Shown here: positions 29,150-39,187 of the stretch, piece by piece
Layout of the letters: each line of letters begins with the position of its first letter
Position numbering within the stretch: position 1 is the first letter of the stretch
Assembly: GCF_018863235.1 (NCBI RefSeq)
Contig: NZ_JAHKRS010000005.1
Coordinates: 1 to 64,000 of the forward strand
Reading direction: 5' to 3'
From: Pseudomaricurvus albidus
Lineage (GTDB): Bacteria > Pseudomonadota > Gammaproteobacteria > Pseudomonadales > Cellvibrionaceae
DNA: 64,000 nt
The notes under the pieces: model-generated
The model's input: only the letters and a program-made list of their open reading frames with translations
Databases searched by the model: none
What the model was told of the DNA's origin: nothing
Translations under genes and position numbers: made by a program

Positions 29150-30373
29150 ATGTCGTCCGTGAATAAAGTCGTATTGGCCTACTCTGGAGGTCTGGATACC
29201 TCTGTGATTGTCAAATGGCTGCAGGAAACCTACAACTGCGAAGTTGTGACCTTTACCGCAGACATCGGGCAAGGCGAAGAAGTTGAGCCTGCACGCGCCA
29301 AAGCTCAGGCTATGGGTGTGAAAGAAATCTACATCGATGATTTACGTGAAGAGTTTGCCCGCGACTTTGTTTTCCCAATGTTTCGTGCCAACGCTATCTA
29401 TGAAGGCGAGTACCTGCTGGGTACCTCCATTGCGCGTCCTCTGATTGCCAAGCGATTGATTGAAATTGCCAAAGAGACCGGTGCTGATGCCATTTCCCAC
29501 GGTGCGACCGGCAAGGGTAACGATCAGGTGCGTTTCGAACTCGGCGCCTACGCGCTGATGCCCGGTATTCAGGTGATTGCGCCCTGGCGTGAGTGGGATC
29601 TGACTTCCCGCGAAACCCTGATGAAATACTGTGAAGACCGTAAAATTCCTGTGGATTTTGCCAGCAGCAAGAAAAAGTCTCCATACTCCATGGATGCCAA
29701 CCTGCTTCATATCTCTTATGAAGGCGGCAATCTGGAAGATCCCTGGTGGGAAGCGGAAGATCCGGAAATGTGGCGCTGGACCGTGGCACCGGAACAGGCT
29801 CCTGATGAGCCAACTTACCTGGTGCTGACCTACGAGAAGGGCGATATCGTTGCTATCGACGGTGAAGCCATGAGTCCTGCAACCGTTATGGAGTACCTTA
29901 ACAAGGTTGCCGGTGAAAACGGTGTGGGTCGTCTGGACATTGTTGAGAACCGTTATGTGGGTATGAAGTCCCGTGGTTGCTACGAAACTCCCGCCGGCAC
30001 CGTGATGATGAAGGCTCACCGTGCAATTGAATCCCTGACCCTGGACCGTGAAGCTGCGCATCTGAAAGATGAACTGATGCCTAAATACGCGAAGATGGTT
30101 TACAACGGCTACTGGTGGAGCCCTGAGCGCAAAATGCTGCAGGCTGCTATCGATGAGTCTCAGAAGTGTGTTAACGGCGATGTGCGCGTGAAATTGTATA
30201 AAGGTTCCGTGACCGCTGTTGGCCGTCGCTCCGAAGACAGCTTGTTCGATGAAAAAGTTGCGACTTTCGAAGACGATGCCGGAGCTTATGACCAGAAAGA
30301 CGCAGCGGGCTTTATCAAGCTCAATGCACTGCGCTTGCGCATTGCTGCTGGCAAAGGTCGGGATCTGAAATAA
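29150..30373 (+). CDS. argG: Argininosuccinate synthase
   Basis: ArgG joins citrulline and aspartate with ATP to give argininosuccinate in arginine synthesis. The 407-residue protein has the PP-loop-like [10 protein letters not shown] at residues 9-18, [27 protein letters not shown] and [20 protein letters not shown], all diagnostic. ATG 29150 has GGGAG six bases upstream, while the in-frame GTG at 29129 has none. A six-base hairpin (28910-28925) separates it from motY. Confidence 0.98.
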   Translation: MSSVNKVVLAYSGGLDTSVIVKWLQETYNCEVVTFTADIGQGEEVEPARAKAQAMGVKEIYIDDLREEFARDFVFPMFRANAIYEGEYLLGTSIARPLIAKRLIEIAKETGADAISHGATGKGNDQVRFELGAYALMPGIQVIAPWREWDLTSRETLMKYCEDRKIPVDFASSKKKSPYSMDANLLHISYEGGNLEDPWWEAEDPEMWRWTVAPEQAPDEPTYLVLTYEKGDIVAIDGEAMSPATVMEYLNKVAGENGVGRLDIVENRYVGMKSRGCYETPAGTVMMKAHRAIESLTLDREAAHLKDELMPKYAKMVYNGYWWSPERKMLQAAIDESQKCVNGDVRVKLYKGSVTAVGRRSEDSLFDEKVATFEDDAGAYDQKDAAGFIKLNALRLRIAAGKGRDLK

Positions 30374-30510
30374 CCGTTTAACAGAAAGGCCCCTGAATCC
30401 TGAATAGTGTCGCAAATACCTGGTAGAGGTCGGGATGAGCGCAAAAATTGCTCAATGACCTACACTTTGAAGATATTTGTCGACGCTGAAGACCGCTAAT
30501 CGATGCGGAT

Positions 30511-30524
30511 TTGATTGACATCAA
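30511..30524. promoter_or_regulatory. FNR/Anr box upstream of ccoN
   Basis: TTGATTGACATCAA is a perfect match to the FNR/Anr consensus TTGAT-N4-ATCAA. It lies 109 bases before the ccoN start, which fits activation of the cbb3 operon under low oxygen. Identification is by consensus only. Confidence 0.85.
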
Positions 30525-30632
30525 ATTCGTTTCGCAAGAGGACAGGCAGGATGCTTGGCTTGCCAAAGCGATGTCGGGGCCTGGCGAGAATTTAACCTCC
30601 TTACTAAATCAAAACCAATTAGGATTGTCACT

Positions 30633-32075
30633 ATGAGTAGTAACCTGGCAGCGGCTGGAGAGCAGCCTGCATATGACTACAATATAGTACGCCAATTTGC
30701 CATTATGACCGTCGTTTGGGGCGTGGTTGGGATGGCTATCGGTGTGCTCATCGCTTCCCAGCTTGTCTGGCCGGAGTTGAACAACATTTTGCAGCCATAT
30801 ACGCACTTTGGGCGTTTGCGTCCGCTGCACACCAATGCGGTGATTTTCGCGTTTGGTGGCTGTGCCTTGTTTGCTACCTCATACTACGTGGTTCAGAGAA
30901 CCTGTCGTGCGCCATTGTTTGGCGGTTTTTTGGTGCCATTCACCTTCTGGGGCTGGCAGCTGGTGATCGTACTGGCCGTGATTACTCTGCCTCTGGGCAT
31001 GACTTCCGCCAAAGAGTACGCTGAGCTGGAGTGGCCGATTGATATTTTGATTACTCTGGTTTGGGTGTCTTACGCGATCGTGTTCTTCGGTACGATTGTT
31101 AAGCGTACAACTTCCCACATCTATGTGGCGAACTGGTTCTACGGCGCTTTCATTGTGACCATTGCTCTGCTTCACGTAGTGAACAGCATGTCAGTACCAG
31201 TGACTCTGACCAAGTCTTACTCCATGTACTCCGGTGCCATGGATGCGATGATTCAGTGGTGGTATGGTCACAATGCGGTAGGTTTCTACCTGACCGCTGG
31301 CTTCCTGGGTATGATGTACTACTTCGTGCCTAAGCAGGCCGGCCGTCCTGTTTACTCCTACCAGTTGTCCATTGTTCACTTCTGGGCGCTGATCAGCTTG
31401 TACATCTGGGCCGGTTCTCACCACCTGCATTACTCTGCTCTGCCAGACTGGACCCAGAGTCTGGGTATGGTGATGTCCCTGATCCTGCTGGCACCAAGCT
31501 GGGGTGGTATGATCAACGGTATCATGACGCTCTCCGGCGCTTGGCATAAGCTGCGCACCGACCCTACCTTGCGCTTCCTGGTGGTTTCCCTGTCTTTCTA
31601 CGGTATGTCGACCTTTGAAGGTCCGATGATGGCGATTAAGACCGTTAACGCTTTGTCTCACAACACCGACTGGACCGTTGGTCACGTACACTCCGGTGCT
31701 TTGGGTTGGGTTGCGATGATTTCCATCGGTGCAATTTATCACCTGCTGCCAATTTTGAGTGGCCGCAAAACCATGTGGAGCGTGAAGCTGATTAACGCTC
31801 ACTTCTGGTTGGCGACCATCGGCACTGTTCTGTACATCGCGGCGATGTGGGTGAACGGTATTATGCAAGGTTTGATGTGGCGTGCGTTTAACTCCGACGG
31901 CACTCTGACTTACAGCTTTGCCGAATCGGTTGCAGCCAGCCACCACGGTTATCTCGTGCGTGCTATCGGTGGTGCCTTCTTCCTGACAGGTATGCTGCTG
32001 ATGGCTTACAACACTTACAGAACCATGGCATCGTCAGAAGACGAAGCCACTGACGCGCAGCCGCAAACGGCCTAA
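30633..32075 (+). CDS. ccoN: cbb3-type cytochrome c oxidase, catalytic subunit I
   Basis: CcoN is the heme-copper catalytic subunit of the high-affinity cbb3 terminal oxidase in the inner membrane. The 480-residue protein has about twelve membrane helices and the conserved histidines of the heme b, b3 and CuB sites, for example [42 protein letters not shown] and [15 protein letters not shown] 30633 matches family N-termini, with AGGA upstream. The gene leads ccoNOQP. Confidence 0.98.
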   Translation: MSSNLAAAGEQPAYDYNIVRQFAIMTVVWGVVGMAIGVLIASQLVWPELNNILQPYTHFGRLRPLHTNAVIFAFGGCALFATSYYVVQRTCRAPLFGGFLVPFTFWGWQLVIVLAVITLPLGMTSAKEYAELEWPIDILITLVWVSYAIVFFGTIVKRTTSHIYVANWFYGAFIVTIALLHVVNSMSVPVTLTKSYSMYSGAMDAMIQWWYGHNAVGFYLTAGFLGMMYYFVPKQAGRPVYSYQLSIVHFWALISLYIWAGSHHLHYSALPDWTQSLGMVMSLILLAPSWGGMINGIMTLSGAWHKLRTDPTLRFLVVSLSFYGMSTFEGPMMAIKTVNALSHNTDWTVGHVHSGALGWVAMISIGAIYHLLPILSGRKTMWSVKLINAHFWLATIGTVLYIAAMWVNGIMQGLMWRAFNSDGTLTYSFAESVAASHHGYLVRAIGGAFFLTGMLLMAYNTYRTMASSEDEATDAQPQTA

Positions 32076-32087
32076 GGAGAAGCGACT

Positions 32088-32699
32088 GTGAAAAATCATG
32101 ACATAGTAGAAAAGAATATTGGCCTGATGGTTGTGCTGGTCGTGGTCGCGATCAGCTTTGGTGGCCTGGTTGAGATTGTGCCTCAGTTCTTCCTGAAGGA
32201 GACCACTGAGCCTGTTGAAGGTTTGAAGCCCTGGAATGCTGTTGAGCTGGAAGGTCGCGACATCTACATCCGCGAGGGTTGTCACGTGTGTCACACCCAG
32301 ATGATTCGTCCTCTGCGTGCTGAGGTTGAGCGTTACGGCCACTATTCAGTAGCGGGCGAGTCCGTCTACGATCACCCGTTCCTGTGGGGTTCCAAGCGTA
32401 CCGGTCCTGATCTTGCCCGTGTCGGTGGTCGTTACTCCGATGAGTGGCACAAGGCTCACTTGTACAACCCGCGTAACGTTGTTCCAGAATCAAACATGCC
32501 TGAGTTCCCGTGGTTGTTTGATAACGTGCTGGACGGTAAAGACACTGGTAAGAAAATGGCTGCCCTGCGTTCAGTCGGTGTTCCTTATACTGATGAGGAT
32601 ATCGCCGGTGCTGAAGAAGCTGTGAAAGGTGTCACCGAGATGGACGCCCTGGTCGCTTACCTGCAGCAGCTGGGTACATTGCTCCAGCAAAAACGTTAA
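32088..32699 (+). CDS. ccoO: cbb3-type cytochrome c oxidase subunit II (monoheme)
   Basis: CcoO is the membrane-anchored monoheme c subunit that passes electrons to CcoN. It has one N-terminal helix ([19 protein letters not shown]), the heme motif CHVCH near residue 65 and the distal methionine region [12 protein letters not shown] 32088 follows AAGGAG. The length of 203 residues is typical. It starts 12 bases after ccoN. Confidence 0.98.
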   Translation: MKNHDIVEKNIGLMVVLVVVAISFGGLVEIVPQFFLKETTEPVEGLKPWNAVELEGRDIYIREGCHVCHTQMIRPLRAEVERYGHYSVAGESVYDHPFLWGSKRTGPDLARVGGRYSDEWHKAHLYNPRNVVPESNMPEFPWLFDNVLDGKDTGKKMAALRSVGVPYTDEDIAGAEEAVKGVTEMDALVAYLQQLGTLLQQKR

Positions 32700-32716
32700 G
32701 AGTTTGAGGCTCCATC

Positions 32717-32914
32717 ATGGATATTAATGATTTCCGCAGCTTGTCGACCGTTCTGGTATTTATTGCCTTTATCGGAGTCTGCTGGTGGGCGTTTTCCCCC
32801 AGCCGCAAAAAGCAGTTCGATGACGCTGCGAATCTGCCGTTCAGTGATGATGAGATCAACAACCTCGGAAGCTCCAAAGACGCTTCCGGGGATGACAAGA
32901 AAAAACAGGATTGA
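32717..32914 (+). CDS. ccoQ: cbb3-type cytochrome oxidase small subunit CcoQ/FixQ
   Basis: This 65-residue protein has one membrane helix (TVLVFIAFIGVCWWAFSP) followed by a charged cytoplasmic tail beginning SRKKQFDDAANLPF, the usual CcoQ pattern. CcoQ stabilises the interaction of CcoP with the CcoNO core. It lies between ccoO and ccoP, two bases before the ccoP start. Confidence 0.95.
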   Translation: MDINDFRSLSTVLVFIAFIGVCWWAFSPSRKKQFDDAANLPFSDDEINNLGSSKDASGDDKKKQD

Positions 32915-32916
32915 TT

Positions 32917-33816
32917 ATGAGTACTTTCTGGAGTTTGTGGATCATCGTACTGACCACTGTTAACTTGGTGCTGCTGTTCTGGGTGTTGATGGCGAACCGC
33001 AAGGTTGCTGTCAGTGATGACGCAGAACCCGAGAACGCAACCACTGGCCACGTTTACGATGGTATTGAGGAATACGATAACCCTCTGCCAAAATGGTGGT
33101 TCTACCTGTTCATCGGTACTTTTATTTTTACCATTGTTTACCTGATCGCATACCCGGGTATGGGTAACTGGAAGGGTGTTTTGGGTTGGACTTCGGTCAA
33201 TCAGCTGGAGCGTGAGCAGGAAAAGGCTCAGGCTGCTTACGGAGAAAGCTTTTCACAGTACACAACCATGCCAATCGAAGAGGTTGCTCAAGATCCTCGC
33301 GCTTTGAAAATGGGTGTGCGCTTGTTTGCTAACAACTGTGCCGTTTGTCACGGTGCTGATGGTGGCGGTAACTACGGCTTCCCGAATCTGACTGACAAGG
33401 ATTGGCTGTATGGTGGTGATCCTGCGACCATTCAGAAGTCCATCACTGACGGGCGTAACGGTAATATGCCCCCATGGGGACCAGTTATCGGTGAGGCCAA
33501 TGTGAAAGCGGCGGCAGAATATGTTCTGCAGCTGTCTGGTCAGGAGCACGATGCGGCTCTGGCAGCAACCGGTCAAAAAGTATTTGCACAAAACTGTGTC
33601 GCTTGTCATGGAGCTGACGGCAAGGGTAGCCACGATTTGGGCGCGCCTAACCTGACCGACAACATTTGGTTGTATGAAGGGACGCCGCAGGGTATCCGTC
33701 ACTCTATCCGTAATGGTCGCTCCAATGTCATGCCGGCGCAGAAAGACAAGCTGCGTGAAGACAAAATTCACTTGTTGGCCGCATACGTCTACAGCCTGTC
33801 TCAAGACGTGGAGTAA
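32917..33816 (+). CDS. ccoP: cbb3-type cytochrome c oxidase subunit III (diheme)
   Basis: CcoP is the diheme c subunit that accepts electrons from soluble cytochromes. In 299 residues it has two N-terminal helices (LWIIVLTTVNLVLLFWVLM and WWFYLFIGTFIFTIVYLIA) and two periplasmic cytochrome c domains with CAVCHG and CVACHG heme motifs and methionines in NMPPWG and VMPAQK. ATG 32917 has AGGA upstream; the in-frame TTG at 32911 is less likely. A strong terminator follows. Confidence 0.98.
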   Translation: MSTFWSLWIIVLTTVNLVLLFWVLMANRKVAVSDDAEPENATTGHVYDGIEEYDNPLPKWWFYLFIGTFIFTIVYLIAYPGMGNWKGVLGWTSVNQLEREQEKAQAAYGESFSQYTTMPIEEVAQDPRALKMGVRLFANNCAVCHGADGGGNYGFPNLTDKDWLYGGDPATIQKSITDGRNGNMPPWGPVIGEANVKAAAEYVLQLSGQEHDAALAATGQKVFAQNCVACHGADGKGSHDLGAPNLTDNIWLYEGTPQGIRHSIRNGRSNVMPAQKDKLREDKIHLLAAYVYSLSQDVE

Positions 33817-34375
33817 TCCGCTGTTGCACTGACGACCTAAAAGCCCCGTTATCGGGGCTTTTTTGTTTGTGTGTCAGCTGTTTCAAGCTGGGCTTTTGAG
33901 CAGTCTTGATGATGCTTTGGCTGAATGAAACGCTTTGCGGGGTTCTCTAGTTGATAAACGTTTTTACTGTTAAGTCAAAATGTATTTTCGCATTTTGATG
34001 GATTGTTAATCTGCATTAAGCTGGCGCCACTTTTGTTACGGTTACTCTTCCGTCTTTGCTGCATGCATTTTTTGAATGACATTATGGTGAACTTGGAACA
34101 ACCGCTATCTCGACAGAAGTAACTGCTTGAACAACGGGTTTTTGATCCTGATTAAGAAAGCCGTTAACAGGCAGTGCTATGCTGGGTGTGTTAAACCGTA
34201 GTTAATGAAAGGGCAGGGTTTAAAGTCGTCAGGTTGTTCTGACGTGAGTTCATTGAACCGCAATTGTGATTATTAGCCACCTCATGAAAAGGCCGGAGAG
34301 TCTGAGGATGATGGGGATTGCCTTGAGCATCCTTCATCGTGATATCCCTTTGTGATATCTAAGGAGACGCAGAGA
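33817..34375. promoter_or_regulatory. Region between ccoP and ccoG
   Basis: This 559-base stretch has no convincing gene. After the ccoP terminator it contains a dyad TCAAAATG (33975-33982) / CATTTTGA (33991-33998) with an eight-base loop, and a direct repeat GTGATATC at 34339-34346 and 34352-34359. I found no FNR box here. The ccoG promoter must lie in this stretch, so the assembly genes appear to be a separate transcript. Confidence 0.5.
33839..33864 (+). terminator. Intrinsic terminator after ccoP
   Basis: AAAAGCCCCG, loop TTAT, CGGGGCTTTT followed by further T: a perfect ten-base stem with a T-run, ending the ccoNOQP transcript. Confidence 0.92.
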
Positions 34376-35821
34376 ATGGGCGAGAAGATCCCCACCGTAG
34401 AAGAACAGGCAGGTAGTGAAGAGGTTCGTTACCGTAAACTGTATGAGTCTGACGGGCGTATCTATACCCGTAAGATTTCCGGTTTTTATCAAAATATTCG
34501 CCGTTATACCGGCTTGCCTTTAATTGTGGGCTTTCTGCTCATGCCGTGGCTGGTAATCGATGATCGCCCGGCCATGTTGTTTGATTTGCCTGCCCGTAAA
34601 TTCCATATTCTGTGGATGACCTTCTGGCCTCAGGACGGCATGTTATTGGCCTGGTTGCTGATCATTGCCGCATTTACCTTGTTCACCGTAACGGTTCTGG
34701 TGGGGCGGGTCTGGTGCGGTTTCACTTGTCCGCAAACCGTGTGGACCTTGATGTTTATATGGGCCGAACATTTTTGCGAAGGCGATCGCAATAAAATGAT
34801 GAAGCTCGACAAGCAGGCCTGGAGTCTGGAAAAGGTGCTTCGCAAAGGCAGTAAACACTTTTTGTGGATACTCATTGCCTTTATTACCGGGGCCACCTTT
34901 GTTGGATATTTTACGCCGATACGGGAGTTGCTGATTGGCTTTTGGCCCTCTATTGCCGATTCCGGTTTCGTCACTTTCTCCGTAAGTCCCGTAGCAGCAT
35001 TCTGGACGTTGTTTTTTACCTTTATGACGTATATGAATGCTGGCTGGTTGCGTGAGCAGGTGTGCAAGTACATGTGTCCTTATGCTCGCTTCCAGTCAGT
35101 GATGTACGACACGGACACATTGGCGGTACATTACGATAAAGCTCGTGGCGAAAGCCGTGGGCCGCGCAAACCCAACGAGGACTATAAAGCCGCCGGCAAG
35201 GGAGACTGTATCGATTGCTCCTGGTGTGTGCAGGTTTGTCCGGTGGATATCGATATCCGCGATGGTTTGCAGTATGACTGTATCAACTGTGGTCTGTGTG
35301 TCGATGCCTGTAATCAGGTAATGGACAAGATGGGTTACGAGCGCGGCTTGATTCGTTACACCTCTGAAGACGAGCTGGAACATGGCAAGACGAAGTTTTT
35401 ACGTCCACGTCTGTTCGGTTATGTGGCTGCGGTCATCGTTATGATATCCACTTTTGTGTATACCGTTGAGACCCGAGAGCCGGTTTCTGTGGATGTGATT
35501 CGTGATCGTGGCGCACGCATGTACCGCTTGTCCGGCGATCAGGTGCAAAATGTCTATACCGTAAAGATCAATAACATGGATCGTCATGCGCACAGTTATG
35601 ACATTGCGGTGGAAGGCGATGCAGACTTCCGAATCCGCGGTTATCGGGCTATGCAGCTGGAAGAGGGTGAGATCTTTACTATGCCGGTGAGGGTTTCTGT
35701 GCCGAAAGACCAGCTCGAATCCTCCAAAAATACCATTTACATCATTGTTACGGCCAAGGGTGATAAAACCATCACTGCCCGTGAAAAGACCAGTTTTATC
35801 GGGCCACATGTTGAGGAGTAA
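34376..35821 (+). CDS. ccoG: Cytochrome c oxidase accessory protein CcoG/FixG (RdxA)
   Basis: CcoG is a membrane [4Fe-4S] protein that reduces copper for CuB-site assembly of the cbb3 oxidase. The 481-residue protein has membrane helices (including LPLIVGFLLMPWLVI), the motif GRVWCGFTCPQTVW, two ferredoxin clusters CIDCSWCVQVCPVDIDI and CINCGLCVDACNQVM, and a C-terminal Ig-like domain. ATG 34376 has AAGGAG about nine bases upstream; the GTG at 34352 is too early. Confidence 0.96.
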   Translation: MGEKIPTVEEQAGSEEVRYRKLYESDGRIYTRKISGFYQNIRRYTGLPLIVGFLLMPWLVIDDRPAMLFDLPARKFHILWMTFWPQDGMLLAWLLIIAAFTLFTVTVLVGRVWCGFTCPQTVWTLMFIWAEHFCEGDRNKMMKLDKQAWSLEKVLRKGSKHFLWILIAFITGATFVGYFTPIRELLIGFWPSIADSGFVTFSVSPVAAFWTLFFTFMTYMNAGWLREQVCKYMCPYARFQSVMYDTDTLAVHYDKARGESRGPRKPNEDYKAAGKGDCIDCSWCVQVCPVDIDIRDGLQYDCINCGLCVDACNQVMDKMGYERGLIRYTSEDELEHGKTKFLRPRLFGYVAAVIVMISTFVYTVETREPVSVDVIRDRGARMYRLSGDQVQNVYTVKINNMDRHAHSYDIAVEGDADFRIRGYRAMQLEEGEIFTMPVRVSVPKDQLESSKNTIYIIVTAKGDKTITAREKTSFIGPHVEE

Positions 35822-35964
35822 TGTCTGCGGCCGAAGTCATTGTGAGTGAAACGTAAAGTTCGGTTCGGAAATCGTCAGGGTGGGGTTGTCAGTGCTAGAA
35901 TGGCGCCCCGCCGGATCGCTGCGAAGCTCCGGATAACGTACTGATAGTGACAGAAACAAGTGTT

Positions 35965-36528
35965 ATGACTGATAAAAACCTCAATGGTAAAGACGAAGGC
36001 CCCTGGTACAAGCAGTTCTGGGCCTGGTTTGTCTTTGCGCCGCTGTTGATTATTATGGCCATCTGGGTGCCTTTTCTGACGATCATCGTCAAAGGTGCTG
36101 ACGATACGGTATTGGATAATTACTACAAAGAAGGCCGCATGATTAATCAGCGGGTTGATCAAGACCGGCATGCACGGGAGTTGGGGCTGTCAGGAACCTT
36201 GCGGGTGGATCAGGAGGTGGGGGATGTGATTCTTACTATCTCCAGCACCAGTCCGGACTACACTTTGCCCGCAAAGCTGGAACTCTATTTCGATCACCCC
36301 ATGGAGGCCGATTACGATACCTCTCTGGTGTTGCATGAGGTCATTCCCGGTCGTTATCAGGGGGAGTTGGATCGCCGCCTGATTGATCGCTGGTATGTGC
36401 GATTGACCTCTGTTCCGGTGAAGACTGCTGAACTGGGAGCTGCCGCACCAGAGCTGGAAGACTGGCGTGTGATTGGTGAGCTGGATCTGGCAAAAGGCTC
36501 CAGCATGACATTTGGTGGCGATGAGTGA
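35965..36528 (+). CDS. ccoH: Cytochrome oxidase assembly protein CcoH/FixH
   Basis: CcoH helps assemble the cbb3 oxidase and interacts with CcoI and CcoNOP. The protein (187 residues) starts PWYKQFWAWFVFAPLLIIMAI, a single membrane helix, followed by DNYYKEGRMINQRVDQD, the FixH signature, and a periplasmic domain of beta strands. ATG 35965 or GTG 35947 could be the start; neither has a strong ribosome-binding site. Its stop overlaps the ccoI start by four bases. Confidence 0.9.
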   Translation: MTDKNLNGKDEGPWYKQFWAWFVFAPLLIIMAIWVPFLTIIVKGADDTVLDNYYKEGRMINQRVDQDRHARELGLSGTLRVDQEVGDVILTISSTSPDYTLPAKLELYFDHPMEADYDTSLVLHEVIPGRYQGELDRRLIDRWYVRLTSVPVKTAELGAAAPELEDWRVIGELDLAKGSSMTFGGDE

Positions 36529-38954
36529 GTTCAGTGGATCAGGGTTGTTTCCACTGTGGGCTGGATGTTCCGCCCCATACACACCTGTCCCTGGATATTG
36601 ATGGGCAGCCCAGACGCTTCTGTTGTTTGGGGTGTCAGGCTGTGGCGTCTGCAATTGTGGATGGCGGCCTGCAAAATTTCTACCGGTATCGTACCGATAA
36701 CAACCCCCGTCCCAATGAGCAGAGCGTTAATTTCGCGGTCTATGACCTGCCCGACGTGCAGCAGGAATTCGTCTATTCCTCTGGGGATAAAGCAGCCTCC
36801 GATTCTGTAAAACAGGCCCAGCTTCTTTTGGAGGGCATCAGCTGCGCGGCTTGTGTCTGGTTGATCGAACATCATTTGGGCAAGCTGGCGGGTGTGAAGT
36901 CCGTTAGGGTGAACGCCACCACGCATCGCTGTTTGGTGAGTTGGGATGCTGCCCAGTTACAGCTCAGCGAAATCATGTCTGAGTTGGCTCACATCGGTTA
37001 TCACCCCATTCCAGCCACGCAAGATCAGCATCAACAGCTCAGAGAAAAAGAAAATCGCACCGCCCTGATGCGCCTGGCGATTGCCGGTTTTGGCATGATG
37101 CAGGTAGGTATGGTTGCTGTCGCTCTCTACAGTGGTGCCGATGCCGGTTGGCAGGTCTATTTGCGCTGGTTGAGCCTGCTGATTACCACACCCGTGGTCT
37201 TTTTCAGTGCCAAACCTTTCTTTGCTGCTGCCAAACGTTCACTGCTGACTCGTCATCTGACGATGGATGTGCCGGTGTCTCTGGCCATTGGCGGTGCTTA
37301 TATCGCCAGCTGCTGGGCGACCGTCTTTGGCGGTGGAGAAGTCTATTTTGATTCGGTATCGATGTTTACCTTCTTTCTGTTGTGGGGTCGATACCTTGAG
37401 ATGCGGGCACGACATCGCAACGGTATTGATACCGACCGTTTGGCCCAGCTTCTGCCGGCGACGGCTACCCGAAGGTCTGAAGACGGAGAGTGGCTGGCTG
37501 TTCCCCTGAAACAAATTCGTGCAGGGGACCGTGTTCTGGTGGCCAGCGGTACCAGTGTTCCCTGTGACGGGCGTGTTCTGGATGGTCACAGCAGTGTGGT
37601 GGAGACCCTGCTTACTGGTGAGCCGGATGCGGTGGAAAAAAACGTCGGAGATCTGGTGATCGCCGGTACCCTGAATACCGACAGTGCCTTACAAATCGAA
37701 GTGACAGCGACCGGGCAAAATACCCGATTGTCGGCTATTGAGCGCCTGGTTGAGCAAGCGCAACAGGATAAGCCCACTCAGGTGGCGCTGGCGGATAAGT
37801 TGGCTGGCTATTTTGTGGCAGCCGTTTTGGTGGTGTCAGCGCTGGTGGCCCTGATCTGGTGGCAGATTGATGCCAGTCATGCTTTTTGGGTCACTTTATC
37901 GGTCTTGGTTGTGACCTGTCCCTGTGCGCTTTCTTTGGCGTCACCGACAGCTCTCACTGCGGCAGTATCCTGGCTGCGTCAGCATGGCCTGTTGATTACT
38001 CGCGGACACGTACTGGAAGGATTGCCTAAAGTTCAGCGAGTGATTTTTGATAAAACCGGAACCCTCACCATGGGGGCTCCACAGGTGGTAGAAATTCGGA
38101 GTGTCAGTGGTCAGACCGAAAGCGATGCCCCGCTGACGGATCAGCAGAAACAGCATTATCTGAATGTGTGTGCCGCACTGGAAACCGGCTCTACCCACCC
38201 GATCGCCCAGGCCTTCAAGCCATATTCGGACTCGGGCGTTACGGCTACTGGAGTGCGTCAGATCACCGGCGAAGGGGTGTCAGGCAAGATCGCCGGGGAA
38301 CAATATGCCCTCGGCAAACCTGACTTTGTGTGTGGCGACCTGGTGTTGCCGGAAGTTGAAGGGCAGTGGTTGTTACTGGGTAGAGAAGGGGATCCTCTCG
38401 CCTGGATTCGACTGCAGGACCGCTTGCGCGACAGTGCACAACCCATGATTGCGGCTTTGCAGTCGCGGGGTTTATCGGTTGAGTTGCTCAGTGGGGATGG
38501 TGAGTCCGAAGTGGGACGGGTGGCGAACGAACTGGGCTTTAGCCATTGGCAGGCCAGACAAAACCCCGATCAGAAATTGGCGTATATCCAGCAATTGCAG
38601 GAGCAGGGTGAAAAAGTCCTGATGGTCGGTGACGGGATCAATGATGTGCCGGTGCTCAGTGGTGCTTTTGTATCTGTCGCAATGGGTGGCGCGACTGATC
38701 TGGCACAGACTCGCGCTGACAGCGTTCTGCTCGGCAGTGATCTGATGGCCCTTGAAAGGGCTTTTGAGTGCGCTATCCTTACTCGGCGTGTAATTCGTCA
38801 GAACCTGTTCTGGGCTCTGTGTTACAACGTCACTGCTTTGCCCTTGGCCGCTGCCGGTCTTGTTCCTCCCTGGGCTGCGGCAATCGGTATGTCGGCCAGC
38901 TCTCTGGTGGTGGTCGGGAATGCCCTGCGTATCAGTCGTCGAAAATCCAGTTAA
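36525..38954 (+). CDS. ccoI: Copper-translocating P-type ATPase CcoI/FixI
   Basis: CcoI moves copper across the inner membrane for assembly of the cbb3 copper centre. The 809-residue protein starts with a Cys-rich region (CFHCGLDVP, CCLGCQAVAS) typical of the CcoI type, then an HMA domain with GISCAACVWLIEHH, eight membrane helices with the copper motif CPCALSLASP, phosphorylation motif DKTGTLT, TGEP actuator loop and hinge GDGINDVPVLS. It starts at GTG 36525, overlapping ccoH by GTGA, so translation is coupled. Confidence 0.97.
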   Translation: MSSVDQGCFHCGLDVPPHTHLSLDIDGQPRRFCCLGCQAVASAIVDGGLQNFYRYRTDNNPRPNEQSVNFAVYDLPDVQQEFVYSSGDKAASDSVKQAQLLLEGISCAACVWLIEHHLGKLAGVKSVRVNATTHRCLVSWDAAQLQLSEIMSELAHIGYHPIPATQDQHQQLREKENRTALMRLAIAGFGMMQVGMVAVALYSGADAGWQVYLRWLSLLITTPVVFFSAKPFFAAAKRSLLTRHLTMDVPVSLAIGGAYIASCWATVFGGGEVYFDSVSMFTFFLLWGRYLEMRARHRNGIDTDRLAQLLPATATRRSEDGEWLAVPLKQIRAGDRVLVASGTSVPCDGRVLDGHSSVVETLLTGEPDAVEKNVGDLVIAGTLNTDSALQIEVTATGQNTRLSAIERLVEQAQQDKPTQVALADKLAGYFVAAVLVVSALVALIWWQIDASHAFWVTLSVLVVTCPCALSLASPTALTAAVSWLRQHGLLITRGHVLEGLPKVQRVIFDKTGTLTMGAPQVVEIRSVSGQTESDAPLTDQQKQHYLNVCAALETGSTHPIAQAFKPYSDSGVTATGVRQITGEGVSGKIAGEQYALGKPDFVCGDLVLPEVEGQWLLLGREGDPLAWIRLQDRLRDSAQPMIAALQSRGLSVELLSGDGESEVGRVANELGFSHWQARQNPDQKLAYIQQLQEQGEKVLMVGDGINDVPVLSGAFVSVAMGGATDLAQTRADSVLLGSDLMALERAFECAILTRRVIRQNLFWALCYNVTALPLAAAGLVPPWAAAIGMSASSLVVVGNALRISRRKSS

Positions 38955-39187
38955 TAAAATTCATTTGCATTTGAGAGTGACTGACGCGATGATTTCCTGG
39001 GATCCTGAATTGGGGGGGTAATCCCCACCTCAACAACTTCAGTTGTGTGGGAGAGCCAAAATCCCCCGATTCACCGCTGGGGGGGCAACATCCAGGCAGC
39101 CAGCTCAATGAAGAGGTTACCTACTGGACGCTGGGTGGCAGACGCGAGAGAATAGCGTCTGCGACAATTTGTCCTATAGGAAATTCA
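38955..39187. other. Strongly structured ccoI-ccoS intergenic segment
   Basis: In many genomes ccoS follows ccoI closely, but here 233 bases intervene. They contain several short hairpins by eye: GGGG-TAAT-CCCC near 39015, CCCCC (39063-39067) with GGGGG (39079-39083), CAGACGC (39139-39145) with GCGTCTG (39155-39161), and a looser pairing of CCAGC with GCTGG near 39100 and 39130. There is no T-run. A structured leader or small RNA is possible, and no known riboswitch was recognised. Confidence 0.35.

Noticed and set aside
31191-31946. Open frame of 251 residues opposite ccoN
   Set aside because: Antisense to ccoN, rich in His/Gln as expected from reading membrane-protein codons backwards.
39047-39187. 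47-codon N-terminal extension of ccoS
   Set aside because: It crosses the hairpins of the intergenic segment and lacks similarity to CcoS N-termini, while GTG 39188 has a good ribosome-binding site.
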